In this document: piece after piece, positions 10,608 through 23,074 of the stretch | How positions within the stretch are numbered: position 1 is the first letter of the stretch | How the letters are laid out: each line of letters starts with the position of its first letter | Assembly (NCBI RefSeq): GCF_004379255.2 | Contig: NC_056042.1 | Span: forward strand, 29,367,928-29,431,927 | Length of the DNA: 64,000 nucleotides | Direction of reading: 5' to 3' | DNA from: Salvia splendens | Lineage: Eukaryota > Streptophyta > Magnoliopsida > Lamiales > Lamiaceae | Translations under genes and position numbers: made by a program | Notes under the pieces: model-generated | The model's database searches: none | What the model was told of the DNA's origin: nothing | Seen by the model: only the letters and a program-made list of their open reading frames with translations

Positions 10608-13600
10608 ACCACTACTTACCAATGGAAATAGTATAGCCATAACCCCATAGCTAACAAGAGGAGAGTAAAAGAAAGCAGCCAAAACACATGGACTTCCTGG
10701 AAAAGGTTGTTATTCGTTCTATAAATCAATAGACTATAAATGTATCCAGATATAATGATCAAGGTAAATAGAAGTCTTAATAACAATCCAACGTGAAAGA
10801 TATAAAATGTAGGATATGTGGGATAAAATAACTTGGTGATGAATTTCACCAACCATATTCATCAACTAACATCTCGCTTTTTCACCACTTGTAATTCATA
10901 AACAATCTGGAAGATGGATTACTAAAATAAATCTATAGTAGCTAGAGCTAAAACAAGTTTTGAGGCCCTGCAGGAGAGAGATAGTTCGTAGAATTAATGG
11001 TAGATCTCACTGTCACTGATACACAATATGCTGGCTCCAGAAGCTGGTACTAAATATTAGTATGTTCTAAGTTGTTTTTCCAAGACTCCAACACATCTAA
11101 TAAAGAAGTCTATTACACAACCATCTATCATATAAAGGATACTAATAGGTTGTGATCCTTTTGCAGAGGGAAGGGACAAAACTAGTGAATAATTGTCCTT
11201 CCACAATACACTTTCTGGTTCTGATATTTAGGATTCAGCAGACTAGACAGGTCACAGGTGTAATATCTAATTAAAATTGCTCGTCTCGGCATTGTGGTGC
11301 TAAGACAAGACTATCTATTTGGTATAATACTTACTCTATCTAATTGGTCCAAACATCCTTCCAGCCACAATTTGTCATGTCAATTACCAATTTGCTAAAA
11401 CAAAATTTATGATTTAATCATAAATATGATAATAAATGTTTTCCATATTCATATTCACAATAAGCATTTCATGTACAGAGCTTCCACAGTTCCATCTGAT
11501 ATAGTTTAAAATATAAAGTTCATCCAGGGGATTACAAATAGATTCACTTATCTCCTGTGTATACGCTAAAGTAATGTTCAGCTTGACCAACTAATCTATC
11601 CAAAAGCCAACTATCCAGTTACAATGGTAAATTTAACATATTTCTTTTATGACAAGAGTCTTACCAAAACCAGCAAAAAATGGCCAATTGGATTCGAAGA
11701 AGTCTAGCCTTTTATCCAAACTCAAACCAGAATAATTCCATTTGTACCTAAAACATAGGTCACAATCATCAGAACCATTATTTCTAACACCCCCCCCCCC
11801 CTCAGTTGCATGAATATGACAAAGTAGAGCATGGAATCATTACTCACTCAAAACAATAATAGGCATACATCCACGAAAGAAGCAATAGGTTTAGTGCCTT
11901 CCCGATGAATGGTATGAATCCAGTGACATAAACCTACAAATACCAATTATTTAATTAGTAATATTAATAAATACTACTATTAGTAGTTCCATAATTTGAA
12001 TCAGAAGTCGATGTTAAGCAATTGTAAAGATGTAAAAGTATTTTACCTCCAAGAAGAAGAAACTCAATAAGAGAACTGAGTATACTTGTTCAAGTACCTC
12101 AATCATTAAACTGCATAGAAAATAATAAGGTAGGTGATTTTCAAATTACTGAAAATCTTAAGAAGTAGCACATGTTCCCAATTGGGATTGACTTAAAAAA
12201 TAAAAAAACAAAATATATGGGAAGACCATCTGAATATAAGCAAATATATGCAGACATACCCCTCAAAGTCAGTAGCCTTATCACTGGCAGACATATCCTT
12301 TTCAGCAGATGATTCTGAGCTAGAAGTCCCATGCTTCTCAATGGCAAAAAAGCCATACTTTGCAATGTCATTGTACCTAGTACATATATAGGAAGAACAA
12401 ATGAACAAAGTTCCATACAGTCCATACTCCACAGGGTTATGATCATTAGTAAATCAGAAAACTGCTTTCCAAAATAAAGATAATTATTAGCTGGTTCATA
12501 TTTGTGATAATACATTATTTTTATATCCAAGATCATATCTCAGCTGCAGCCTTTTGATTCCTAGATAAAAGCTTCAAAAAAATTCTTATTCCTAGATGAA
12601 AGCTTTATTTTTTTTCTCTTCTTACCTTTTTTTTCCTTTTACCCTTGTATCATGAATAATTTGCAAGTCTAAATGTTTAAAGTAAAAAATAGAGTTTTGA
12701 AAAAAAATTAAAATAGTATATATATAAAAAAAAAAGTCATCCAGAAAAGAATTGGACTCTTCTAAGCAATGTTGTCAAAGCAGTATAGCAGTTCATGGCG
12801 GTTCGCCCGAAAAATGCCACAGGGATATAGCGTATCGGTATGGCGGGATATAGCGGTCATTAATTAAATATATAAAATAATATTTATATATTCATATATA
12901 ATTCAAAAAATTAGAAAATAATAAAAATATAACATTAAAAACTCTAAAAACATGTAATAAAGCATAAAATAGAAAACAATTATATAAAAGTCTAGCAATT
13001 AAAGTCTTTAGTTCAAGTGTTCAACAAAACATAAAACCATGATAAGCTCAATAGACATCAATCATCAAGCTCAACATAGTCTTCTAGCTCATCATCATCA
13101 CTATTATCGGCATCCATTTCATCTTCATCCTCCATTGCTTCATCCTCTTGATCTCCACTTACACTATTTTTAAGGACCAAGTTTAAAGTTTTTAAGGACC
13201 AAGTTTAAAGTTTCTCACCGGGATGTACAATCTTCCTTTGCCGTTGCGCAACCTCGGTACCAAAAAAGTCGCCTGCGGCGTTTGTGTACACATTCAACTG
13301 TTGAAGCACCCTATCTTCCTCTGCTTTTGATGGCGTTTGGGTACCAAAGAAGTCGCTGGACTGTTGCTGGAAGGTGCTCGGCTGCTGTAGGTGGCGGCGG
13401 CGCGAGGGTGGCGGCGTCAAGTGGCTAGGCGGTGGTTGAGTCACTGAGTGGGGATGATTGTGAATAGGAGGGGCTGTAGGCTGCAGATTGTGAATAGGAG
13501 GGGCAGTATGGCTGGGCGGTGGCTGAGTCACTGAGTGGGGCTGGAGGGTGCTGGCTAGGCTGCAACAGGCAGCGGCGGCGCGACAGTGGCGGCGGCGCGA

Positions 13601-16167
13601 CGGTGGGTGGCATATTGTGGAAGGACTGAAGGAGTAGAGATGAAAAGCGGCAGATTGGGGTTGTGGAATTAGGGTTTAGAATTATTGGGGTTAGAATTAT
13701 TGGGGTGGGCTGATTGGGCATATGCAAAATTAAATTAAAAAAATAAAAAGCCCAATAAAAGTCAAAATTAGCACCAAAAAGTCAAAATTGGGCTAAAATA
13801 CCGCTATTGCGGGATATGGTAGCGCTATGGCGCCACGACCGCCACGGGTATGGCGGCCGCCACAGAAAAATGCTACGTATCGGTGTGGCGATAGCATTTT
13901 CATTAAAAACTGATATGCTATAGCGCAATATCCCCGCTATAGCCGCTATTTGACAACATTGCTTCTAAGACAAATCATATCCGACCATTCAAATTGCAGA
14001 CTTGCAATAAGCATGCCCAATGAAGACAGTTTCTTAAGGTGGATACATGAGGTTTTCTATTAGCGGTGCAAGGGAGGACGGATCTTTGAAACAGCATCTG
14101 GAAACTACAGTCTAGAAAGCAAGGAGGACATGAATTTTGGGCCGACAGAATTTCTATTAGGTATCATTTTAAAGAAACTTAATTTCAGAGTTTTTTAATC
14201 AAAATTGTAATTTGTGTTGGTGAAGATACACAAAAACTAGTTGTAACCACACCCCCTTAGACAATTTCTAGAACCATTCTAATGACAATACCTGGTCTCC
14301 ATTTGGCTTGGAGTAAAAGTTAATTGAGAATTGCTTCAGAATAAAAAAAGAGGCGAAAGATAACAATATAAAACTGTAATACAATGACCAAGTGGATAAA
14401 AAGGGAAATGAAAATACCAGAGTGTGTTTAGGATAAAGCTGAATATATACATTGGGTAGAACCAGAACACCTGCAAAATTCTACATCAACTCCATGAAGA
14501 ATTAATGATAGTATATGCTATTTAAATCAAACCCGTGACGATATTCTGCATGATATACTCACATTCATGTGTGTGTTCATAAGTATATACACTATGAGAG
14601 AGAAGACCACACAAAAAAAATATATATCTCATGGTTTTTAGCAACAAGTTGAGCAAGTGATAGAAGAACTAAACTCAAATAAAGAAAAAGTAAAACCACA
14701 AGACACTGAGCAAAGGCATCTTGCAATGTAAACCCCTGCTTGATTTCCAAGGTAAAAATCATTACAAAACCGATATAACTTAATCAATCAACTTAAAAAT
14801 TTTGTAAGGACACAGAAGCCTAGGAATTATGAATACAGATAATGCATCCTTTTATCAAATACTACTACCTTGTCCCACTATTAGTGGCCTATACAGATTG
14901 GCCACATAGAATAAGAAAGTTGTGTTCTGTGTGTAAAGTGGCAGGATCCACTAAAAATGACAAGTTTGATCACTTATCATTAAGTAATATAGTCAAAATC
15001 TATGAGAGATAAGCAGGAAATGATAAGAAAACGTGCACTGAATCCACCGATCATTTTCAACTCACCACAAACATAAAGGGAGTGGGAAACCTTTATTTTT
15101 GCATTACATTTCATTAAAGTTTGCTAAACTATACAGAACCCTCTAAAAAAATAAGCACTCACATAGACGAGTTGAATCAATCCATGTTGTAAGAAGGAAT
15201 AGAATCTGGAAATACCCCCAAATGGACATAGTTCTTGAGATTTAGTCAGCAGGCATACATCAGGTAACACCCATTGTAGTGTGGGAATGACAACAGATCT
15301 CAGAACAAGTATACTGCAAAAGACATATTGTTATTAGCTGATAATAACAGCATCATACAGAACTAACCAGACGAATTTAATATTTTGGTGAAAGTTGAAG
15401 TACGCAGTGCGATCCTTTGTTCCACAATTTTGGTGTCCCAACCTCAGATTTAATATTTCAATAGTATTCATTATTATTAAATAAAAACTAATAATGATAT
15501 AATCGATCCTAATTAACATATACGAGTACTCCTTATTAACTATGAATTGAAGATCCTAAGTATGATATAATCAACCCTAACAATGAGTTAATAATACACA
15601 ACTTTAATCACAAAATTGTAAATTCAAACAATTCATTATATCTGGACTATCCTCCCCATCTCATATGAAGCTCAGCACATATATAAAACCAAAGAACTTC
15701 ACTACTTTTGTTACAATACATTATATTATCTGGACTAACCTCCTCATCTCATCATGAAGCTCACCGTGAAACCTCACTAATTTTGTTCTATCGTTTTGGT
15801 ATTCTTATCTAGTGATTATTGTACTAGCACAAATATAAATAGAGAGAGAGAGAGAGAGATATTTGCGGCGCAGACCTTCCCAAAAAAATAAAGCCATTCA
15901 AGAGGAAACACTGTCCAGTACGGATGGCGATCTCCCTTGACCTGTAATGTTTATTTGAGAGAGTCAAAACCTAGTCCTAAATTTTCAAATTGAAACTATG
16001 GAGAAGAAGAAGAATATGATTGGATTAAGTTTTGACCACCTGATACAGTATATGACGACGCGGTGAAGACAGCAAGCCTCTCTGAATCCCTCCGCCCACA
16101 AAACTGAAGCTTGCTTCGATTTTGCTTTCAAGCTGCTCATTGAACTCCTTATGCTTCTCCCATCCAT
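9331..16167 (-). CDS. EI24 homologue (etoposide-induced 2.4 family membrane protein), 335 aa
   Basis: Eleven exons were joined by eye: 16167-16040, 15941-15876, 15313-15163, 14470-14418, 12376-12260, 12110-12047, 11933-11848, 11747-11665, 10696-10620, 9910-9795 and 9397-9331. All introns are GT-AG and every phase closes, giving 1,008 nt with TGA at 9333-9331. Landmarks are AEGFREACCLHRVVIYC, then RTGQCFLLNGFIFLG and VFWFYPMYIFSFIL in the first membrane segments. Next come YNDIAKYGFFAIE with a Ser-rich loop, GFIPFIGKALNLLLLSWMYA, YKWNYSGLSLDKRLDFFESNW, the segment SPLVSYGVMAILFPL, TATGSEADKVIASQRKKW, and a short basic tail. EI24 proteins are multi-pass ER membrane proteins; in animals they act in autophagy and cell death, and the plant role is less clear. 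The start is the first in-frame ATG. The fourth intron contains a hAT element. Confidence 0.92.
10547..10606. repeat. compound (TG)n(AG)n microsatellite
   Basis: About 10 TG dinucleotides followed by about 20 AG dinucleotides, inside the intron between EI24 exons 9 and 10, close to the exon-9 donor. Confidence 0.95.
12767..13961 (-). mobile_element. non-autonomous hAT element in an EI24 intron
   Basis: The element is 1,195 bp with an exact 8-bp target duplication CTTCTAAG at 12759-12766 and 13962-13969. Its inverted ends are CAATGTTGTCAAA and the complement of CAATGTTGTCAAA. Subterminal zones repeat GGCGGTTCGCCC/TATAGCGGT-type motifs in both orientations, as hAT transposases bind short subterminal repeats. 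An 8-bp duplication plus short TIRs is diagnostic of hAT. It lies in the EI24 intron between exons 4 and 5 and leaves both splice sites untouched. Inside are remnants of a minus-strand coding region. Confidence 0.9.
13058..13727 (-). pseudogene. remnant coding DNA inside the hAT element
   Basis: Minus-strand open pieces encode a Pro/Gln/Ser-rich segment (13727-13205, two frames, with repeated SYSQS and PPPSH motifs). After a break comes an acidic tail reading EDEAMEDEDEMDADN and ending DELEDYVELDD with a stop near 13058. Such acidic tails are common at hAT transposase C-termini, so this may be the two ends of a transposase-like gene joined by an internal deletion. There is no BED finger and no DDE core, and no intact product. 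Captured host DNA is the alternative. Confidence 0.4.
15841..15860. repeat. (AG)n microsatellite
   Basis: Ten AG units just downstream of the second EI24 exon. Confidence 0.9.
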
Positions 16168-16169
16168 CA

Positions 16170-16191
16170 CAATTCACAATTCACAATTCAC

Positions 16192-16224
<33 letters not shown>
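16170..16224. repeat. CAATT-type short repeats and (TC)n tract upstream of the EI24 start
   Basis: CAATTCACAATTCACAATT is followed by about 14 TC units, immediately 5' of the ATG at 16167. As a CT/GA-rich leader it probably lies in the 5' UTR or core promoter of the EI24 gene; this is inference. Confidence 0.7.
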
Positions 16225-16226
<2 letters not shown>

Positions 16227-17800
16227 AGGGGAAGAATAATTTGGAATAAATATAATTTTGCTGAACAATTCAGCTAGAGGTATAGGGCTTTTTGATTTGG
16301 GCCAGCAACTAATTTTTAGCATAAATTTCATTTATGGAGTAACTTTTTGGCCCACATATTTCATTAAAAAAATCGATATGCATCTTACTTTCATGAGATT
16401 AAAATGCACACATATAATTGAAAGGGTAAAATTACTAGAGATGACAAAACATAAATCTGACACATTCATTAAAGAGATGTTTCATTCATTAGGGTTTATA
16501 TATAAGATTCACCTCAATTTTATACCTTCTTTTATAAAGTTGATTTGTATGGATATCCAAACTTTTGATCCGTCATATTCATATAGTTAATTTTTTTGGG
16601 GGTCTATAATATTCTAATGCTATTTATAAAACCAGAGCCTACACTAAAAAAAATTATGGGATACCATGCTGTATATATGCCTTATCTAGTATGGAATATG
16701 TAATGCAAAATGCTAAAAATAAAAGATTAGATGGAGTAAAAGTTAAATAGATGAAACACAATTCGGAGTGAGTATATTAATTAGTGGATTGCACCCTCGT
16801 GCGTTTTAAATAAATCTTCTTATAAAAAAAATATTTAATTGAGAGAGGAGAATTCATTGCCCTAGGAAGATAGATAAACTACAATGAGCTGTATGTGCTA
16901 GATTTTGTCTGGTGATTTTAAGACTTATAAACACTATAAATAATTATTGGAGACTATGAGGAAACTTCCTCTACTGCAACTGCCTACTAATCGCATGACA
17001 ATTACGAAGTTTCCACAAACCACTTTACAGTTAGATTAGTATATTATACTTTTCTTTCCTCCAAATCTAATCACATCTTCATTTGTTTTACGATTTATTT
17101 GTGAATATGTATGTCTTTAATCTTTATTAATAGCGGAGTATAGTAAAACGCCATAAATAGCGAGACAAAACATATATGCTAAAGGCATATTGGACTTCTT
17201 TGCAAACCATAGTCACTAAAGACTGTAATGTAAAATTAATGAGGCCAGTGTTTAATTGATAGAATTGATTGAACATAATGTGAATTAATTCATAGTAATT
17301 TATTTTGATGAATTGGTTAATTATGAGCTTAATTATTTGAACATTTTATACAATTATACTTCATATACTTAATCTATATTTGATCAATCTATGTAATCAC
17401 TCAAAATATATAGTCCCTTAAAATCCAGTGAGAAATTCTATTTGGCATGGTAATCTCATAAAATGGCTTTAATTTCTAGGGTAGTATAATATTTTTTTAA
17501 AATGTAAAATTTTGTAATAATATGGTTCCTATAAACCAGTAATAATTTTTTACAATTAAAATGATCATGAAATTAATAATGGAAAGGTGCAAAAGTCAAA
17601 TTACATTTCCGGCGAAATCAGCAGGAGATTTTAACAGGCTGGAAGTGGGTTCCATATTACTACATGAAGCGTTGAAAAACATCAAACAGTAATTGGTTTA
17701 ATATATCTGCCACAATTGTTGAAAAACATCAAATATTATTGCTTTTGTTTTGGTACAAATCATGCATCATTCACTATCTCGATATCCATATTCCATACCG
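16225..17800. other. AT-rich spacer with EI24 promoter, no other gene seen
   Basis: No supported coding region. The open stretch 16258-16590 (+) has no domain and AT-rich codon use. Confidence 0.45.
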
Positions 17801-17867
17801 CTGGGGTCTCCCGATTTTCGGGCTTGTACGCCAACGCCCTCCTCATGCAGAGCAGTGGCCAAATGGC
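17801..17867 (+). pseudogene. scrap of Harbinger ORF1
   Basis: The translation reads VSRFSGLYANALLMQSSGQ, nearly identical to the ORF1 segment of element A at about 6597-6655. The flanks are unrelated AT-rich DNA and no inverted ends were recognised around it, so this is a small relic or captured fragment. Confidence 0.8.
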
Positions 17868-18279
17868 CTCTTGCTTCACCTCATCTCTTAAAATATCATG
17901 CCATTAAATAATGATGCAGATGTTTAATCAGGATGTACAATTATTGATGGAAAAATATATAGCAAGGGTTCCACAAGTTTGAATTAATCTTACCGAAAAC
18001 ATACAAGGTTCCACAAGTTTGAATTCATCTTACCAATATGTGACACATGATCGTGGGGGCAAATATGATTGAATTAGTTTTTGTATACATTAACCTTATT
18101 ATTATTAGTAGTAATATTATTATCTATAATTTATTGATTTTTGATTGCGTGAATCTACTTATAACGACATGTACCGAACTTTAAATTTTACTATGTGTTT
18201 CTAACTAGTTGCATTTTAGCCTAGTTTAATGCTTACATAACCTGTGAAAATTCAAGGTGTGGTGAAATTGGTTAACGTT

Positions 18280-18450
18280 ACTTATCAATAAATTATCATT
18301 TTTTTAACCTACGGGTTACAACGCAGTTCGTTGTGCGAAGCAGTCGTGACCTTGAGGTTAATGGTTCAAACTCCGCTACCTGTTGAGAGACTTTCGACCT
18401 TAATCCGCAAACCCGGTCGAGCAAGATTCATTTCGACTGAAATTATACTT
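18280..18450 (+). repeat. possible SINE-like sequence with tRNA-like B box
   Basis: GGTTCAAACTCC at about 18363 resembles a Pol III B box within a GC-richer island in AT-rich DNA, as in tRNA-derived plant SINEs. No clear A box, poly(A) tail or target duplication was confirmed. Confidence 0.25.
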
Positions 18451-19841
18451 AAATTAATTTGAACACAATGACAAATTTTAAATAAGTATACGACCTAATT
18501 TAAAAAATCAGATGTAATTATAAATTTAGGAATCGCCAAACATATTTTGAATTTGGCGCTTTAGTTTATTAACAAAAAATTGGTTATAATTCAGTAATTT
18601 TTATCCGTGCAAGGCTTTGAGTATAGTAAAACATTTGATTATGATTTATGAATTCTAGTACGCGAATTTGACTAAAAGTTTGATTAAATTGAAACTGCTC
18701 ACTCCCATGTGATTAATAGTAACAAAAAGCGTGTATACAGAAACGACAAAAAAAAAGTGAATTGTTGATTTAAAATGCGCATTAGGTAATTAGTAAAATT
18801 GAGTAAAGTGTGAAGAATCATATTCACAGAATCCGTAGCATATGTAAGATCAACTGAACCTATTAGCTATTTAATTAATTTCATATATTGCAGATTTATT
18901 CTATATTCGGATATTTGAATGTCGAAGGAGCATTGTTAATTGTTGTACGGATAGAGGACAGCATCTGAAACTTTGAATATAGACTAACACCCAAAATTAT
19001 GCTAAGCTTAATTAACTGCCTCATTCAATGAATCTTAAGTACTTAATTCCACAAAATCGGTGTTTCTCAGTTTATGATTGTTTCCTAAATCGCCATTTAA
19101 TTTATGAAGAGACAAAACACAATCGGTTATAAATCCATGTTAATCGCAGATTATAAAATAATAGTATTAACCAACATTATTTATACGAAAATGTTTGGTA
19201 AAAATATCTAAGAATAGGCATTGACGTAATCCTCGAAGGATTGGGTTACCATTTGATCCAACTTCATTTCAATTTTCATAGGGTATATTTATAAAAGAGT
19301 AGGATGCAAGACGAGAGGATTTAGTTAATTGCAGAAGACATCCATTACGATGAGACCTTTTAACTCGTATTCTCTTCGTAAATGGAGCATTGAAAACGCT
19401 ACACACAACCTAGCTACGGGCTAACGGTTATACTTGTATTTCTTTCCAAAGGCCTAGATCACACATTGTTTGGAGCTAAAGGGAACCATTTATGTACTTA
19501 AACAATCACTTTGATTATATATAGTTCAATCGTTTTGATTGGACCAATTAAAGCCTAGACGAAAATTGTGTATATAGATAGGAATATATGGAGAAAAATG
19601 ACAAAAACATAATAGTGTCCTGATTACTATAGGCATATGATATTTTTAGAATTAAAAAAAATACAGTAAAATAAAAGGATATCACGTCCCAACTCCTCAA
19701 TTAAAAATATGAGTTTAGGTAATGTAGTCACGTACCAAATACAAATTAAATTACTCAATTACTATCTCAAAAGCTAACATTTACGACAACTTAAAATTTG
19801 GTACGTACACTCTCTCATCACTTGATATGCATATGCTACAC

Positions 19842-19843
<2 letters not shown>
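18451..19843. other. AT-rich spacer, no gene seen
   Basis: No open frame, RNA gene or element ends could be supported. Confidence 0.45.

Positions 19844-19844
<1 letters not shown>

Positions 19845-19904
<60 letters not shown>
19845..19904. repeat. (TA)n microsatellite
   Basis: About 30 TA units that form the left flank of the TA-embedded element 19905-20302. Confidence 0.95.
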
Positions 19905-19908
<4 letters not shown>

Positions 19909-20300
19909 TTAAAAGCCGAAACAACATTATTATATGATAACATGGAGTTCATTATAATGAACTAATAACAAACATATAATGAACTTCAGATTTTTAAATT
20001 ATGCATGATGATGTCATTGTTTTTAAATCTCAGAATTCCCTATAATGAATACCGAACCACTCTTAAACCTTAAACGCCGAACACCATCATTATATGATAA
20101 CATGGAGTTCATTATAATGAACTAATAACAAACATATAATGAACTTCAGATTTTTAAATTATGCATGTTGATGTCATTGTTTTTAAATCTCAGAATTCCC
20201 TATAATGAACTACAAATAAAGTTGTAATGAACTCCGCGTTATTATATAATGATGTGCTTGGCGTTTAGTGTTTAAAACTAGTTTGATATATAATACAACC

Positions 20301-20302
<2 letters not shown>
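19905..20302. mobile_element. short TA-flanked element with internal duplication
   Basis: The sequence lies between two long TA arrays. Its left part (TATATGATAACATGGAGTTC) is mirrored at the right end in inverted form (complement of TATATAATAACGCGGAGTTC). Inside, a block of about 145 bp is present twice (19905-20051 and 20066-20210), about 160 bp apart and differing at a few sites. It fits a MITE that inserts in TA microsatellites. The superfamily is not determined, and the extreme left end may be truncated. Confidence 0.55.

Positions 20303-20355
<53 letters not shown>
20303..20355. repeat. (TA)n microsatellite
   Basis: About 25 TA units separating two TA-embedded elements. Confidence 0.95.
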
Positions 20356-20361
<6 letters not shown>

Positions 20362-20567
20362 TGATCTATGACAAACACCTCTTAACCAAATAACTAGAGA
20401 ACAAATAATAGCCACAAGATCAAAAAAATCAAGGGCTGGTATTAATTTTTGAATTTAAGGAGATATTGGTTCCTTTAATCACAAATTTACTCTATAATAA
20501 AATGCAGGGGTATTATGGTCATTGCATACCAATTGAATTAACTCCAAAATCAGGGTAGTTCGAAAAA

Positions 20568-20870
20568 TTGAATTCAATTGCAAACGAGCGTCTTCAACCT
20601 AGCATTCTCTCTTCTCCTCTTCTCTATTATAGAAATTCACCTGTTTCAGCTCCAGATGAAGGTCAGAGGAGATCTCCGGCCACTCGCCGGAGGAGGTGGA
20701 GGGGAGCATGCTGTTGGACGAAGGAATCGGACGATCCGTATCTGGATTTCCGGCAGTCGATTATGCAGATGTTACTAACTCCGCTGCTCTGCACCGCAGC
20801 ATTTACGGTTCGAGATTGGATTGGAAGGAGATGCCTGAGGGTTAGTGGTGAAAATTGGTGAAATTGATTG
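20568..20870 (+). pseudogene. captured OVATE-family gene fragment
   Basis: The plus frame reads ESDDPYLDFRQSIMQMLL at about 20727-20780. This matches the opening of the OVATE domain (consensus SxDPYxDFRxSMxxMI) of plant OFP transcriptional repressors. The domain is cut off within about 20 residues, and what follows (LHRSIYGSRLDWKEMPEG, another frame) looks like a different source, perhaps the start of a small heat-shock protein domain; that second idea is weak. The base composition is GC-richer than the surrounding element. It is best read as gene pieces carried by the transposon, not a working gene. Confidence 0.6.
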
Positions 20871-21147
20871 AAATTGAGTAAATTTGAGGTTGCTGGGTTT
20901 AGTGTTATCATTTGGTTTTTGGTTTTGAGAGGGAACGCAGACAGTGTTTTTGTTATTAGTTTAACGGCTGAAGATAGTATCATCTTTCTTTATCTATTCA
21001 TTTCTTTTTTGTATCACTCCTTTTTACCACCGCTATTGTCTCACATTCAAGTAATAAAATCCACGTCAGATTCTAGAATTCGTTTATGAACAAAATCCAC
21101 ATGAAATCCGAAATTCAAATTCTTAGATTTATTTTGTTATTAGTGAT

Positions 21148-21876
21148 GTATTTTGTAAACAAGAGTGAAGTAAAATCATGCTAAGAGTGATTTGTTTTGT
21201 AAACAAAAGTGAAGTAAAATCATAATAAGAGTGATGTGTTTTGTAAACAAAAGTGAAGTAAAATCATAATAAGAGTGATGTGTTTTGTAAACAAGAGTGA
21301 AGTAAAATCATGCTAATAGTGATGTGTTTTGTGAACAAGAGTGAAGTAAAATCAGAATAAGAGTGATGTATTTTGTGAACAAGAGTGAAGTAAAATCACA
21401 GTAAAAGTGATGTGTTTTGTGAACAATAGTGAAGTAAAATTAGAATAAGAGTGATGTGTTTTGTGAACAAGAGTGAAGTGAAATCACAGTAAGAGTGATG
21501 TGTTTTGTTAACAACAACGAAATAAAATTATGCTAAGAGTGATGTGTTTTGTAAACAAGAGTGATGTGTTTTGTGAACAAGAGTGAAGTAAAATCTGAGT
21601 AAGAATGATGTGCTTTGTGAACAAGAATGAAGTAAAATCATGCTAAGAGTGATGTGTTTTGTAAACAAGAGTGAAGTAAAATCTGAGTAAGAGTGATGTG
21701 TTTTGTGAACAAGAGTGAAGTAAAATCTGAGTAATAGTGATGTGTTTTGTGAACAAGAGTGAAGTAAAATCTGAGTAAGAGTGATGTGTTTTGTGAACAA
21801 GAGTGAAGTAATATCTGAGTAAGAGTGATGTGTTTTGTGAACAAGAGTGATGTGTTTTGTAAACAAGAGTGAAGTA
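21148..21876. repeat. 44-bp tandem repeat array, block 1
   Basis: About 16 units of a 44-bp motif (GAGTGATGTGTTTTGTGAAC, then AAGAGTGAAGTAAAATC and a variable 7-bp end). Units vary mainly at GTGAAC/GTAAAC and at the last bases (AGAATAA, TGAGTAA, ATGCTAA). Some units are truncated to about 22 bp. The period is not a multiple of three, so the long minus-strand open frames here are a by-product. Confidence 0.93.
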
Positions 21877-22149
21877 TTCAAAATCCACTTCAATTTGACA
21901 ATTTCTGCATTTGACAATTACACCAGCCATATACCTATTTGTGAACAATACCTACTGCATCCAGAAACATGTATTCTGAATTCTGCCAATAAGTTCGAAT
22001 TTTTTTACTAATATTTATATATACATAGGAACAGCCAGAAATTTACTAACTTAGCAAACAAATTATCCTAATGTTCACCAAACTACAATCGCAGTGTCCA
22101 TTCATGTTTCAGCCTCAATCTAACCCAATAAATGACACATCACTCTTGT

Positions 22150-22412
22150 GGCGAAGAGTGATGTGTTTTGTGAACAAGAGTGAAGTAAAATCAGAATAAG
22201 AGTGATGTGTTTTGTGAACAAGAGTGAAGTAAAATCAGAATAAGAGTGATGTGTGTTTGTGAACAAGAGTGAAGTAAAATCAGAATAAGAGTGATGTGTT
22301 TTGTGAACAAGAGTGAAGTGTTTTCTGAACAAGAGTGAAGTGTTTTGTGAACAAGAGTGAAGTAAAATCAGAATAAGAGTGATGTGTTTTGTAAACAAGA
22401 GTGAAGTAAATA
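22150..22412. repeat. 44-bp tandem repeat array, block 2
   Basis: The same motif as block 1, about 6 units including two short ones near 22312-22345. It is separated from block 1 by about 270 bp of unrelated DNA. Confidence 0.93.
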
Positions 22413-23074
22413 GCAATATTGATATGTTGAGCAACAAATAATGAACTCACTGTGACATTTCATCAAACACATACTGTGCTCATATTAATATACATCTATT
22501 CTTCTTTATCTTACAATGAATCTAACCAAAAGATTTATACGAAAAAAAACAATAACAAAATTCACTTATATTTACAAAGTCTTCTTCTCTAATCGATTCT
22601 CATTTCCTCAACTTCAGTGGCAGCAACACACCGCTACCTCGGCGGCTCAGCCAGACTCTCCATGTCGGAGTTCGCCGATCAATTCGAATAGATGCTATTT
22701 AGATTAGATGAATAAACGTGGTACCCAACGACGGCAAGCAAGCAAAGAATAGCTGCACCAGATGAAAATCCAACCTAAAAACCATTAAACAAACTCAAAA
22801 TCAGCTCAATCAATAAATAAAATAGTCATGAAAGAGATCGGCGGTGAAAGCCTTTAGAATTGTCTGATTCGCCGTGAAATACAGAATTTGTTAGAAATCG
22901 CGCTTTGAATTTGGGAGAGATCAGCGTTGAATTCCGAAAATGCCCTTGGGCTATTATTTTTTATAAAAATCTGCAAGATTATGTGAGCCATAAGATTAAT
23001 TTGGAGTATTAAGATGTGTGGCTGAGATTTGTTCTCTAGTTATACACTTAAGATTAGTTATATCTTGATCACTC

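Noticed and set aside
18280..18450. Functional tRNA gene
   Set aside because: Only a B-box-like stretch is present; no cloverleaf could be drawn.
21148..22412. Possible CRISPR-like array
   Set aside because: The repeats are directly adjacent with no unique spacers, and the genome is a plant.
21528..22437. Long minus-strand open frames with LLFTKHITL-type repeats
   Set aside because: They are translations of the 44-bp tandem repeat in all three phases; the repeat simply lacks stop codons on that strand.
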